This document shows, piece after piece, positions 1 to 7,137 of a DNA stretch of 64,000 nucleotides. The position numbers and the translations under genes were made by a program. Under the pieces are notes generated by a model, which was not told where the DNA came from, did not search any database, and worked only from the letters and a program-made list of their open reading frames with translations. Each line of letters begins with the position of its first letter. The stretch's first letter is position 1. Source of the stretch: Segatella copri (GTDB taxonomy: Bacteria; Bacteroidota; Bacteroidia; Bacteroidales; Bacteroidaceae); NCBI RefSeq assembly GCF_019127135.1, contig NZ_JAHOEA010000009.1:1-64000 (forward strand), written 5' to 3'.

Positions 1-53
1 GCTATGATGGTACCGATTCATGCGCTACAGTGGTACCGATTCGCCGATACTGT
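1..53. repeat. Partial 23-bp tandem array at window edge
   Basis: The 12-mer TGGTACCGATTC occurs at 8-19 and again at 31-42, exactly 23 bp apart. Bases 1-7 (GCTATGA) match the end of the first unit (GCTACAG), so the array probably continues to the left of the window. It lies beyond the 3' end of the GH16 gene. The period matches other arrays in this window. Confidence 0.7.
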
Positions 54-74
54 CATATTGACATCTGTAATCAG

Positions 75-117
75 AAAAGGACACCACTTTTAATAATAAG
101 TGATGTCCTTTTCTCTT
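75..117. terminator. Stem-loop terminator overlapping the GH16 stop codon
   Basis: AAAAGGACACCACTT and AAGTGATGTCCTTTT form a 15-bp stem with one G-U/mismatch position. On the minus strand the stem begins within the last codons of the GH16 gene and ends in a run of T. It can serve both directions. Confidence 0.8.
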
Positions 118-923
118 TGATATATTCTCACCCAGTCAAACTCGGTTTCATAAGTTGCATGCGGGTCTGGAGCATGCCAGTTGCCATATCCTACACTTTG
201 ATTAAGAATAATAAAGAAGGAACGGTCAAACGTCCATTGCCCCTCTTCTAACTTAACGGGGTCATCCGACTTAAGATAGCAGCCAGTAGTCTCTCCATCA
301 ATATAAGTAATCAGCGCATGAGGTGTCCATTCCAAACCATAGACATGCCATTTGTCTCGCTCGATATTTCTCGTCAGGAAGACTGTCTTATCGCCACTTT
401 TTTTCAAAATCGCCGTGCGATGCGAATGGAAGGTTTGTCGTGCAATGCCTTCGTCGCCAAAATATTCTATCAGATCCACTTCGCCATATCGATATGGGTT
501 ACCAGGAACTTGCGGCATAATCCATGCAGCAGGGAAGTTACCTTTCTGCAGATTCGTTCTCATCCTCACCTCTAATTTTCCATATTTAAAAGCAAACTTA
601 TGCTTTGTAAATACAGCACCCGCCAACATCATAGCCGTATCTGCAGGATTAGTATTTGGAATCACCCGGCAAACCAGTCTGCCATTTCTGATGAAGACAA
701 CATCAGCCGTATCAGAATTCCACTTTGCCCACAGATTCTTAGCACGTGGCACCCTACTCCATAATTTAGGATTAGGCTGACTACCATCAGGAAGGTTAAA
801 TTCCTCCCGAAATACGAGCTTAAATTTTGGATTTTTTTTCTTTGCCCAAACCTTTGCCGTGTCAGAACACAACAAAAATGACAAAGCCAACATAAAAGAG
901 AGATAAAATTTTCTACTAAACAT
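90..923 (-). CDS. Secreted glycoside hydrolase family 16
   Basis: A 277-residue protein: an N-terminal signal peptide (basic MFSRK, then hydrophobic residues 7-20) followed by a GH16 jelly-roll domain. The catalytic motif EVDLIE is at about 148-153, with nucleophile and acid/base glutamates in the expected spacing. GH16 enzymes cleave beta-1,3/1,4-linked glucans or galactans by a retaining mechanism; the exact substrate cannot be read here. The frame is open up to 1034, but a promoter (TTTG 961-964, 19-nt spacer, TATTTTTG 934-941) lies inside that extension, so translation most likely starts at 923, only a few bases after the transcription start. The product is probably exported to periplasm or surface. 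No sus genes flank it, so it is not in a visible polysaccharide utilisation locus. Confidence 0.88.
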   Translation of the reverse strand: MFSRKFYLSFMLALSFLLCSDTAKVWAKKKNPKFKLVFREEFNLPDGSQPNPKLWSRVPRAKNLWAKWNSDTADVVFIRNGRLVCRVIPNTNPADTAMMLAGAVFTKHKFAFKYGKLEVRMRTNLQKGNFPAAWIMPQVPGNPYRYGEVDLIEYFGDEGIARQTFHSHRTAILKKSGDKTVFLTRNIERDKWHVYGLEWTPHALITYIDGETTGCYLKSDDPVKLEEGQWTFDRSFFIILNQSVGYGNWHAPDPHATYETEFDWVRIYQREKDITYY

Positions 924-933
924 ATTTTTTGTG

Positions 934-964
934 CAAAAATACGACTTTTCTTTAGAACAACAAA
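934..964 (-). promoter_or_regulatory. Bacteroidetes-type promoter of the GH16 gene
   Basis: On the minus strand TTTG (964-961), a 19-nt spacer and TATTTTTG (941-934) match the TTTG / TAnnTTTG consensus. The start codon at 923 lies about 10 nt after the -7 box, giving a very short 5' leader. Confidence 0.75.
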
Positions 965-1280
965 ATGATTTTTCCTTTTTCTCTTCTATATAAACAATTA
1001 AAAATTCCTTAAGGTTCATAATCTCATCCAACACAACGAAAAAGTTCTGATTATCTTCGATTTCACCATATGTGAATTCATATCTTTAGTGATTATAAAC
1101 ATACTGAAGAAAAAAGAAATTACTGCATGTTTCTTCCTTGGAAAATAGCAAATGATTCCAAAGATTCCCCTATACTCAGTTCATCCAATCAGGGCAACAT
1201 CTTTTTTTTCAAATATTTCTCAGAAAACAAACAATAATACACATAAATTAGCGTTATTATATATAAATATATAGAATATA
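965..1280. other. Spacer without a gene
   Basis: AT-rich divergent spacer between the GH16 promoter and the glycosyltransferase. I see no convincing promoter for the rightward gene (TATCTTTA at about 1080 is only a weak -7 match) and no coding sequence. Confidence 0.5.
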
Positions 1281-2090
1281 ATGAAAGAAGACTTAGTATC
1301 AGTCATCATGCCTACTTATAATGCCGGCAAATTTCTTGCTGACAGCATTCAATGTATACTGAGACAAACATACGATAATCTGGAGCTTATCATTACAGAC
1401 GATGCATCTACTGATGGAGATACCATCAAGATTCTGAAGGAATTTGCCCAGACAGACAAGAGAGTAAAGATAGAATTACTCTCAGAAAACCATGGACCGG
1501 GATATGCCCGAAACGCATGTATCAAAAGAGCTGAAGGAAGATACATCGCATTCTGTGATTGCGACGACAGATGGATTCCTGAGAAACTGGAAATCCAAAT
1601 CAATTACATGTCAGAAAAGAAGTGCGCTCTCTGCTGTGCAACTTATCTTATATGCAATTCCAACTATGAGGCCACGGGTATCAATATTCCGCCACGCCGC
1701 ATCACGTATAAAATGATAAAACGTGACAATAAAATCGGATGTCTCACAGCTATCTATGATACAAAAGCTTTGGGGAAGAAATACTATATGCCTACTATCC
1801 GCAAAAGACAGGATTGGGCTATGTTTATTCAGATTCTTCAACAATGCAAAATATGCTACGCTTATACCAAAAAGCCTCTAGCCTACTATTGTGTAAGAAA
1901 GAATTCAGTTTCCAGGAAAAAGATGCAACTCATTCACTACAACGTAGCTGTATACGAAACCATACTGAAATTCAGCACACTGAAAGCATACTTATACTTC
2001 TTTCTGCTGTTTCTACCAAGCTATGGTTGCAAAATTCTAAAAAGAAAACTAGACTCTATACAATATATGCGCACTCTAAACGTTTTATAA
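1281..2090 (+). CDS. Family 2 glycosyltransferase
   Basis: A 269-residue GT-A enzyme. It opens with VSVIMPTYNAGKFLADSI, then ITDDASTDGD at about 38-47 (nucleotide-sugar binding) and a DxD-type metal site CDCDD at about 92-96. The C-terminal fifth has a hydrophobic stretch (about 228-248), suggesting membrane association. GT2 enzymes transfer a sugar from a nucleotide donor to a growing glycan, here presumably an exopolysaccharide or capsule repeat because an initiating sugar transferase follows 19 nt downstream in the same direction. The acceptor and sugar are not predictable. The gene is A+T rich, as is common for horizontally exchanged glycan genes. Confidence 0.88.
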   Translation: MKEDLVSVIMPTYNAGKFLADSIQCILRQTYDNLELIITDDASTDGDTIKILKEFAQTDKRVKIELLSENHGPGYARNACIKRAEGRYIAFCDCDDRWIPEKLEIQINYMSEKKCALCCATYLICNSNYEATGINIPPRRITYKMIKRDNKIGCLTAIYDTKALGKKYYMPTIRKRQDWAMFIQILQQCKICYAYTKKPLAYYCVRKNSVSRKKMQLIHYNVAVYETILKFSTLKAYLYFFLLFLPSYGCKILKRKLDSIQYMRTLNVL

Positions 2091-2109
2091 TAAAACATAA
2101 AAGGACAAA

Positions 2110-2796
2110 ATGAATAGAGTGCAACAAAATAAGTCTACGAACATTCCATTCGAAATAGAATTAAATGATAACGTAGCAGACGAACGTTTCATTGCTGACG
2201 GCATGACTGAGTTTGAAAGAAATGTAAAACGGGCGGGAGACTTTCTATTAGCTATCTTTGGCTTAATAGTTTTCTCACCTCTATTTGCTGTGTGCTATTT
2301 TCTCGTAAAAAGAGAAGATAAGGGACCTGCTATCTTTAAACAAGAGAGAATCGGACGATTCGGCAAACCTTTCTACATATATAAATTCAGAAGTATGAAA
2401 GTGGATGCAGAAAAAGATGGTCCTCAACTCTTCCAACATGAACGAGAAACTCGCCTGACACGCATTGGAGCTTTTCTAAGAAGACATCATCTTGATGAAT
2501 TGCCACAATTATGGAACGTAGCCAAAGGCGACATGGCATTTATTGGTCCACGTCCAGAACGCAAATTTTATATCGACCAGATTATGGAACATGATCCTCG
2601 GTATCGTTTTCTTTACCAAATTCGTCCAGGAGTGACTTCTTATGCCACCCTATATAACGGATATACGGATACAATGCCGAAGATGTTGAGAAGACTGAGT
2701 CTTGACCTCTACTACCTGGAGCACAGATCCTGGTGGTTTGATGCCAAGATTCTGTTCAAAACTATGATGAACATCCTGTTTGGCAAAATATTTTAA
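2110..2796 (+). CDS. Initiating sugar (glycosyl-1-phosphate) transferase, WcaJ/PglC superfamily
   Basis: A 228-residue bacterial sugar transferase: one membrane helix or re-entrant segment at about 42-67, then the signature KFRSMKVDA, the catalytic DE dyad in HHLDELPQ (129-130), and IGPRPE at 145-150. These enzymes load sugar-1-phosphate onto undecaprenyl phosphate at the inner membrane and start repeat-unit assembly. It lacks the multi-helix N-terminus of full WbaP proteins, so it is a short-form enzyme with a roughly 40-residue polar N-terminal extension. Cotranscribed with the preceding GT2 gene. A degraded second copy of its last 13 codons lies at 4803-4843. Confidence 0.9.
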   Translation: MNRVQQNKSTNIPFEIELNDNVADERFIADGMTEFERNVKRAGDFLLAIFGLIVFSPLFAVCYFLVKREDKGPAIFKQERIGRFGKPFYIYKFRSMKVDAEKDGPQLFQHERETRLTRIGAFLRRHHLDELPQLWNVAKGDMAFIGPRPERKFYIDQIMEHDPRYRFLYQIRPGVTSYATLYNGYTDTMPKMLRRLSLDLYYLEHRSWWFDAKILFKTMMNILFGKIF

Positions 2797-2816
2797 TGAT
2801 TAGCTACTTAGACAAT

Positions 2817-2860
2817 AAAGGGGTGAATACTTTTAATATAATGTGTTCACCCCTTTACTG
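2817..2860. terminator. Bidirectional terminator
   Basis: AAAGGGGTGAA (2817-2827) pairs with TTCACCCCTTT (2846-2856). It lies between the convergent sugar transferase and ATPase genes. Confidence 0.85.
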
Positions 2861-2886
2861 TATCTTCTTCCTAACCAAATCCTTAT

Positions 2887-4011
2887 TTACCTGTTGGGAA
2901 GAATCATACCAAATATTGCATTTCGGACTTCTCGGTTAGGATAGCCTAACATATAACTGCTACCAACAACTTTCTCGATGGTAAGGGAACCGGACTGATA
3001 AAGGAAGAGCTTGGGATCATCCATATTGACATCACTCATTTCCAGGAAGTCTGAATCTATCAGACAATTGTCCAGTTCAGGTATCTCGTTGATGAATTTA
3101 CGCAAAACCTTGAGTAACATTTCGTTGAAACACGAAGCTATCCAATATGAATCAAGGCGAAGATTAACCAATGCATAACATACACTAAAAGGATTGTAAA
3201 CACCAATAAGACCACGTGAGAAATGATAGCCACCATAGAAAGTACTCATTGTATCCATAAGTTCATCCGGCATGACAGCAACACTGTCTGCCATTCTTAA
3301 CAGCAGTTCTGAGAAATAATACATGACTTCATCTTTGGTAAAACCGCATATCGTAGCGTACTCATTACTAAAACTGATATTGACTAACGTATTAAGCATA
3401 CCAAACATACCGATTTGTGTAAACTTGGTAATTCCTGTAATAAACACGCACTTGATGCAGTAACCATAATCCTTTAACCCGGTAAAGAAGTTACGATATA
3501 TCTCACGGCATGCATCATGATAACCGGTCTCATAAGTATGCAGCAAAGGAGCATCATACTCATCTACGATAATGGCTATCTGGACTCCCGCCTGTTCGTA
3601 TGCTCTTTGGATGATACCATTTAAACGATTACCTAAAGACTGCTCATCCGGATTTCTGCCATATATCTTCTCGTATGAAGACAATACTTTGTTCAAATAT
3701 TCTGTAAGCGTCTGAGCAGAAGAACCACCCAAACTCATACTGAAATAGATAACAGGACGTTTAACCCACTCCGTTTCAAGTTCCATAATCTTGAGACCTT
3801 CAAAGAGTTCCTTTCTACCCTCAAAATAACACTTAAGGGTAGAGCACAAAAGAGACTTACCGAAACGGCGTGGACGGCTCAGATAATTGTATTTAGTACC
3901 ATTAGCCAGTTTCCAGACCATATCGGTCTTATCAGCATAGATATAATGATCTCTACGCATCTCTTCAAAATCCTGTATGCCTAAAGGCAATTTAATATTC
4001 TGTTGCGTCAT
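2887..4011 (-). CDS. AAA-ATPase-like protein lacking the C-terminal PD-(D/E)XK nuclease domain
   Basis: A 374-residue member of the Bacteroidetes AAA-ATPase-like family. It starts MTQQNIKLPLGIQDFEEM, which is typical of the family, and has a P-loop in RPRRFGKSLL and a Walker B IAIIVDEYDAPLL. Family members usually exceed 500 residues and end in a PD-(D/E)XK nuclease-like domain; this one stops at GMILPNR, before that domain. The frame is open to 4059, but a consensus promoter (TTTG 4057-4060, TATATTTG 4029-4036) overlaps that extension, so 4011 is the better start. These genes are scattered in many copies in related genomes and their role is unknown. A remnant of a second copy, ending at the same residue, is at 4713-4758. 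Confidence 0.8.
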   Translation of the reverse strand: MTQQNIKLPLGIQDFEEMRRDHYIYADKTDMVWKLANGTKYNYLSRPRRFGKSLLCSTLKCYFEGRKELFEGLKIMELETEWVKRPVIYFSMSLGGSSAQTLTEYLNKVLSSYEKIYGRNPDEQSLGNRLNGIIQRAYEQAGVQIAIIVDEYDAPLLHTYETGYHDACREIYRNFFTGLKDYGYCIKCVFITGITKFTQIGMFGMLNTLVNISFSNEYATICGFTKDEVMYYFSELLLRMADSVAVMPDELMDTMSTFYGGYHFSRGLIGVYNPFSVCYALVNLRLDSYWIASCFNEMLLKVLRKFINEIPELDNCLIDSDFLEMSDVNMDDPKLFLYQSGSLTIEKVVGSSYMLGYPNREVRNAIFGMILPNR

Positions 4012-4028
4012 CTTGTCTCTTTTTTCTG

Positions 4029-4060
4029 CAAATATACGCCTTTTATATGAAACAGCCAAA
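4029..4060 (-). promoter_or_regulatory. Promoter of the ATPase gene
   Basis: Minus strand TTTG (4060-4057), 20-nt spacer, TATATTTG (4036-4029). A near-perfect Bacteroidetes promoter which rules out the upstream ATG at 4059. Confidence 0.85.
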
Positions 4061-4138
4061 CATTTTCAACTTTTCTTAATTACCGCAGCCATATAGTGAT
4101 TAGAGCCTCAAATGATACCACCATGTTAGCGTGGTTAC

Positions 4139-4270
4139 AGGTATCGCTGTAATTCTCTTCGTAAGCTACTGACTTTTGCATCATAAGTCCCTGACTTTCA
4201 TATCGTAAGTAACTGACTTTTGCATCGTAAGTCTTTGATTTCCGTCTCGGAAGCAACCGACTTCCGGGTG
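4139..4270. repeat. Six-unit 22-bp tandem array
   Basis: Six consecutive 22-bp units start at 4139, 4161, 4183, 4205, 4227 and 4249. The best-kept core is ACTGACTTTTGCATC, present in two units, with the flanks and outer units diverged. The phase is kept without a single indel although sequence identity falls at the ends. Because 22 is not a multiple of three, it is not a protein repeat. The 101-codon minus-strand frame across it (4080-4385) is therefore unlikely to be a gene. Confidence 0.85.
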
Positions 4271-4302
4271 ACAGAGGTGACAGGGAATTCTGAAGATTTA
4301 CT

Positions 4303-4361
4303 CTCGCGCGGGCAGGCAGGAACTTTCGGCCTGATTTTTCCTGCCTGCCCGCGTGCGAGGC
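4303..4361. repeat. GC-rich inverted repeat
   Basis: GCGGGCAGGCAGGAA and TTCCTGCCTGCCCGC form a perfect 15-bp stem around a short loop, extended by imperfect CTCGC/GCGAG outside it. The base composition is strikingly GC-rich compared with the AT-rich surroundings. It is followed by several copies of GTGTCAC (4381-4404). The function is not evident. Confidence 0.75.
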
Positions 4362-4593
4362 GAAATGTTGAAAAACTCGTGTCACCCTGTCACCGTGTCA
4401 CCGTGAACACTGAGTTGAGAATGCGCTGCATAGCTCTCTTGCTATGGGCATAAACTCTCCTGTCTCCGCCTCCGTTGGCTTTCGGAAGTAGAGATCCACA
4501 AATTACTGTTTCTGTTACGGCGCCTCTAAAGTAGGTAATAAGGTTCTAAATCTGTGTCACACGGTGCAAAGATAGCAAAAATAAAATAAATGA

Positions 4594-4614
4594 GAGTTCC
4601 CATAGTGGGAACTC
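4594..4614. promoter_or_regulatory. Perfect 9-bp palindrome, operator-like
   Basis: GAGTTCCCA, TAG, TGGGAACTC is a perfect dyad 39 nt upstream of a truncated small reading frame (4653). It has the size and form of a binding site for a dimeric helix-turn-helix regulator, but no such regulator is present in the window. Confidence 0.45.
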
Positions 4615-4652
4615 GTAAATAATAATTATTGGTTTTTAGAATCTTTTAAACT

Positions 4653-4724
4653 ATGAGGACTGAAAAATATATCCGATTCTCGCAAGTTGCAGAAGAATTT
4701 GGAGTTGGAAGAAACCTTATCTAA
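4653..4724 (+). pseudogene. Truncated small ORF, IF2-N-like start
   Basis: ATG at 4653 opens a 23-codon frame beginning MRTEKYIRFSQVAEEFGVGR. This resembles the short helix-turn-helix IF2-N type motif (Q/K-VA-EF-VG) found at the N-terminus of several Bacteroidetes DNA-binding proteins. The frame ends where homology to the ATPase 3' end begins (about 4713), so the rest of the gene appears lost at a recombination junction. The family assignment is tentative. Confidence 0.4.
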
Positions 4725-4758
4725 CTGTTGGGAAGAATCATACCCAACATAGCATATT
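4713..4758 (-). pseudogene. Remnant of the 3' end of a second ATPase copy
   Basis: On the minus strand this reads AMLGMILPNS followed by TAG, matching AIFGMILPNR followed by TAA at the end of the intact ATPase gene (2887). The shared DNA stretch CTGTTGGGAAGAATCATACC is identical in both. Homology fades by about 4758, so only the final dozen codons remain. Confidence 0.8.
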
Positions 4759-4802
4759 GACTATATATTGATGGCAACCATTTTTATAGAGCGCATATCG
4801 AA

Positions 4803-4843
4803 TCAAAACTATGGTGAACATCCTGTTTGGCGAAAGATTTTAG
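4803..4843 (+). pseudogene. Remnant of the 3' end of a second sugar transferase gene
   Basis: This encodes KTMVNILFGERF then TAG, against KTMMNILFGKIF then TAA at the end of the intact sugar transferase (2796). About 37 of 40 bases are identical. It is followed by its own terminator (4853-4909). The body of the gene is gone. Confidence 0.85.
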
Positions 4844-4852
4844 ACATCGAAC

Positions 4853-4909
4853 GCTGTGAAAGGGAAAAAGACGGTTTTGTGACAGTTTTTCCATTTCACA
4901 GCTTTTTAT
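4853..4909 (+). terminator. Terminator downstream of the sugar transferase remnant
   Basis: GCTGTGAAAGGGAAAAA (4853-4869) pairs with TTTTTCCATTTCACAGC (4886-4902), with one mismatch, followed by TTTTTATTT. Confidence 0.85.
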
Positions 4910-5040
4910 TTGGCATTATTTATACAAAACTCTGTTTTCTCGTACAAATAGAAAAGACTCCGCAAAGGGTTTTTAAAACTTTTTTTTAAGTTGATGGTAA
5001 ATTTGTTGCCATTTTATTTTTTTGTTTCATTTTTTTTTAG

Positions 5041-5048
5041 TACCTTTG
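5041..5048 (+). promoter_or_regulatory. Promoter -7 box upstream of the aminotransferase
   Basis: TACCTTTG is a perfect -7 element; the -33 box is not clear in the T-rich sequence before it. It would give a leader of about 185 nt before the start codon at 5240. Confidence 0.65.
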
Positions 5049-5107
5049 CAAACGTTATCCTGAATACAATCTTTTTACCTTAAAGAAAACTAATACCTAT
5101 TGAATGT

Positions 5108-5147
5108 AGAGCAGTTGTCTGAGAAGATAGCTGCTCTTGTCTTTTTT
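5108..5147 (+). terminator. Intrinsic terminator-like hairpin inside the aminotransferase leader
   Basis: AGAGCAG (5108-5114) pairs with CTGCTCT (5131-5137), followed by TGTCTTTTTT. It lies about 95 nt after the presumed transcription start at 5041-5048 and 90 nt before the coding start, so it could end a short RNA or act as an attenuator. Confidence 0.55.
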
Positions 5148-5239
5148 ATACCTCCACATATAATAAAAACCAAAAAACATCCGTTTTTATTTATAGAAAC
5201 AAGTTTTATCACTTGGTATAAATCATCACATAAGAAACA

Positions 5240-6415
5240 ATGGAAACAGAAGTAAAGAAGATACCTTATCTCGACCTGAAGGCTATCAATGAGCCATACG
5301 AGAAGGAGATAAAGGATGCTATCAACAAGGTGGTCAACAGCGGATGGTATCTGCAAGGCGAAGCCGTAAAGAAGTTTGAAAAATCGTATGCACAGTTTAT
5401 CGGTACAGAATACTGCATCAGCTGCGCTAATGGGACGGATGCGCTCAAGCTGATGCTGATGGGCGAACTGGCTATCGGAAATCTGCAGAAAGGTGATGAA
5501 GTGATTGTGCCTGCCAACACTTATTTCGCTACCGTACTTGCCATCAGCAGCGTTGGACTGACACCTGTATTGGTGGATGCCAATATCGATACATTACAGA
5601 TAGATGACCGGCTGATAGAAGACAAAATCAGCCCAAAGACAAAAGCCATCATGATTGTTCATCTTTATGGTAAACTGGCATGGACTCCGAAGATTGCAGA
5701 AATCTGCAAGAAGCATCATCTCTTGCTTTTTGAAGACAATGCACAGGGATTCGGATGCTCAACTACTCTATCCGAAGACTCTCAGAATACTTCAGAACCA
5801 CTATCGAAAAGAAGATATACCGGAAATCTTTCGGATGCTGCCGCCCATAGTTTTTATCCTAGCAAGAATCTGGGAGCTTTGGGAGATGCAGGAGCTGTAA
5901 CTACCAACAACAAGGATTTGGCTGAAGCCATTATGGCTCTACATGAATATGGAAAGATAGAAGACGGCATCTTCAGATATCAGGGCGTAAACTCGCGCAT
6001 GGATGAGATTCAGGCTGCTGTACTGAATGTGAAACTGCAATACCCTGAAAACGAACAGAAAGCGAGACACAGACAGATACAGCTATACCTGGAACATCTG
6101 GATGACGATATCAAGGACAGATGCATCGCTGCGAAACTCATCTCTCCTGCTCATGAAAATGTTTTCCACGTCTTCCCTTTCCTTACCCGGAAACGAGACC
6201 AACTGAAAGCTTTCCTGGCTGAGAATGGGGTCGGCACAAAGATTCATTACTTCCGCCCACCCTATCTACAGCCATGTTATCCGGAAATGAATCATCTGGA
6301 ATTTCCGGTAGCCAAGAGAATAGCTGACGAAGAACTGAGTCTGCCTTGCAACTCATCGCTCAACGATGAAGATATCATCAGAGTAAGCAAACTCATCAAC
6401 CAGTTCTTGGTTTAA
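5240..6415 (+). CDS. DegT/DnrJ/EryC1 sugar aminotransferase, FdtB-like
   Basis: A 391-residue PLP-dependent aminotransferase of the sugar type. The start matches the family (IPYLDLKAINEPYEKEI). PLP contacts are visible as D166 and Q169 in LFEDNAQGFG and the Schiff-base lysine K209 in HSFYPSKNLGALGDAG. Such enzymes transaminate dTDP-keto-deoxyhexoses to make amino sugars for O-antigen or capsule; FdtB (3-keto-6-deoxy sugars) is the nearest type I recognise, but the substrate is not certain. No partner sugar-isomerase or acyltransferase genes are adjacent, so it may be the surviving part of a reduced glycan locus. Its stop codon shares the bases TTAA with the stop of the convergent next gene. 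Confidence 0.88.
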   Translation: METEVKKIPYLDLKAINEPYEKEIKDAINKVVNSGWYLQGEAVKKFEKSYAQFIGTEYCISCANGTDALKLMLMGELAIGNLQKGDEVIVPANTYFATVLAISSVGLTPVLVDANIDTLQIDDRLIEDKISPKTKAIMIVHLYGKLAWTPKIAEICKKHHLLLFEDNAQGFGCSTTLSEDSQNTSEPLSKRRYTGNLSDAAAHSFYPSKNLGALGDAGAVTTNNKDLAEAIMALHEYGKIEDGIFRYQGVNSRMDEIQAAVLNVKLQYPENEQKARHRQIQLYLEHLDDDIKDRCIAAKLISPAHENVFHVFPFLTRKRDQLKAFLAENGVGTKIHYFRPPYLQPCYPEMNHLEFPVAKRIADEELSLPCNSSLNDEDIIRVSKLINQFLV

Positions 6416-7137
6416 AGGTACTGCACCTTGGCACCGATAGAAAGGCCGAAGACATCCCAGAAACCGGCATTGCCGTTACGGTAGAAACGCATAAAGTAGA
6501 TATCCGTTGTACCCAACTCATAGAAGAACGTAATACTCTTGATACGCTTACGTTTATTGTGCGGAATATCATACTTAAAACGTTCACCCAAGGCGATATT
6601 AGGACGGACTCTGGTAGAGAACGGATAGTAACCGCTTTCATACTTGGTAGGCTGCTTTGTCCAAAAATCATGTCCGAACACCGTATTGAAATACAGGCTG
6701 CACTCCAGCGGTTCAAACCACCAGCCCTTACCGATATTACGACGCCAAGGAATGAAATTTTCCTTGAGCGTCATGGTAAACTTCTCATCGTCAGAACTGA
6801 ACTTCGGGATGTAGCCAAACAAGAGCTGCGTTTCCCACTGGCGGCGCTTACCATATTCCCATCCGATACCCAGCGAAATGATACCCATATTGCCACAGGT
6901 CTGAATGATGCCACTAGTAGGTATCAGAAGATCCCAGTGCTTGCGGTAACGCATAATACGACGGTCATATCGGGTCAGTTTGCCATCCGCCAACACTAGA
7001 GTATCATGAACGATACTATCCTTCTGTTCCAACTCCTTACTATTCCCAGTAACCTCATCGGCTGCATGAACCTGTACAGAACCGGCAACAAAGAAGGCTC
7101 CTATAATGAATATATGCTTAAAACTCAATAACTTCAT
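6412..7137 (-). CDS. Predicted outer-membrane protein of unknown function
   Basis: A 241-residue protein with a signal peptide (MKLLSFKHIFIIGAFFVAGSVQVHA), then alternating aromatic/hydrophobic strands ending in GLSIGAKVQYL, with an aromatic residue near the terminus as in small outer-membrane beta-barrels. I do not recognise a named family. The frame is open to 7254, but only the methionine at 7137 is followed by a signal peptide; this start overlaps the end of the upstream phosphoesterase gene by 20 bp, suggesting translational coupling. The last gene of a three-gene minus-strand operon with the TPR protein and the phosphoesterase. Confidence 0.7.
   Translation of the reverse strand: MKLLSFKHIFIIGAFFVAGSVQVHAADEVTGNSKELEQKDSIVHDTLVLADGKLTRYDRRIMRYRKHWDLLIPTSGIIQTCGNMGIISLGIGWEYGKRRQWETQLLFGYIPKFSSDDEKFTMTLKENFIPWRRNIGKGWWFEPLECSLYFNTVFGHDFWTKQPTKYESGYYPFSTRVRPNIALGERFKYDIPHNKRKRIKSITFFYELGTTDIYFMRFYRNGNAGFWDVFGLSIGAKVQYL

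Noticed and set aside
4080..4385. 101-codon minus frame across the 22-bp array
   Set aside because: It runs over a non-coding tandem array whose period is not a multiple of three and over a GC-rich hairpin; no features of a protein.
4768..4989. 73-codon frame (MMATIFIER...) over the scar
   Set aside because: It reads the transferase remnant in the wrong frame and crosses the terminator; not a real gene.
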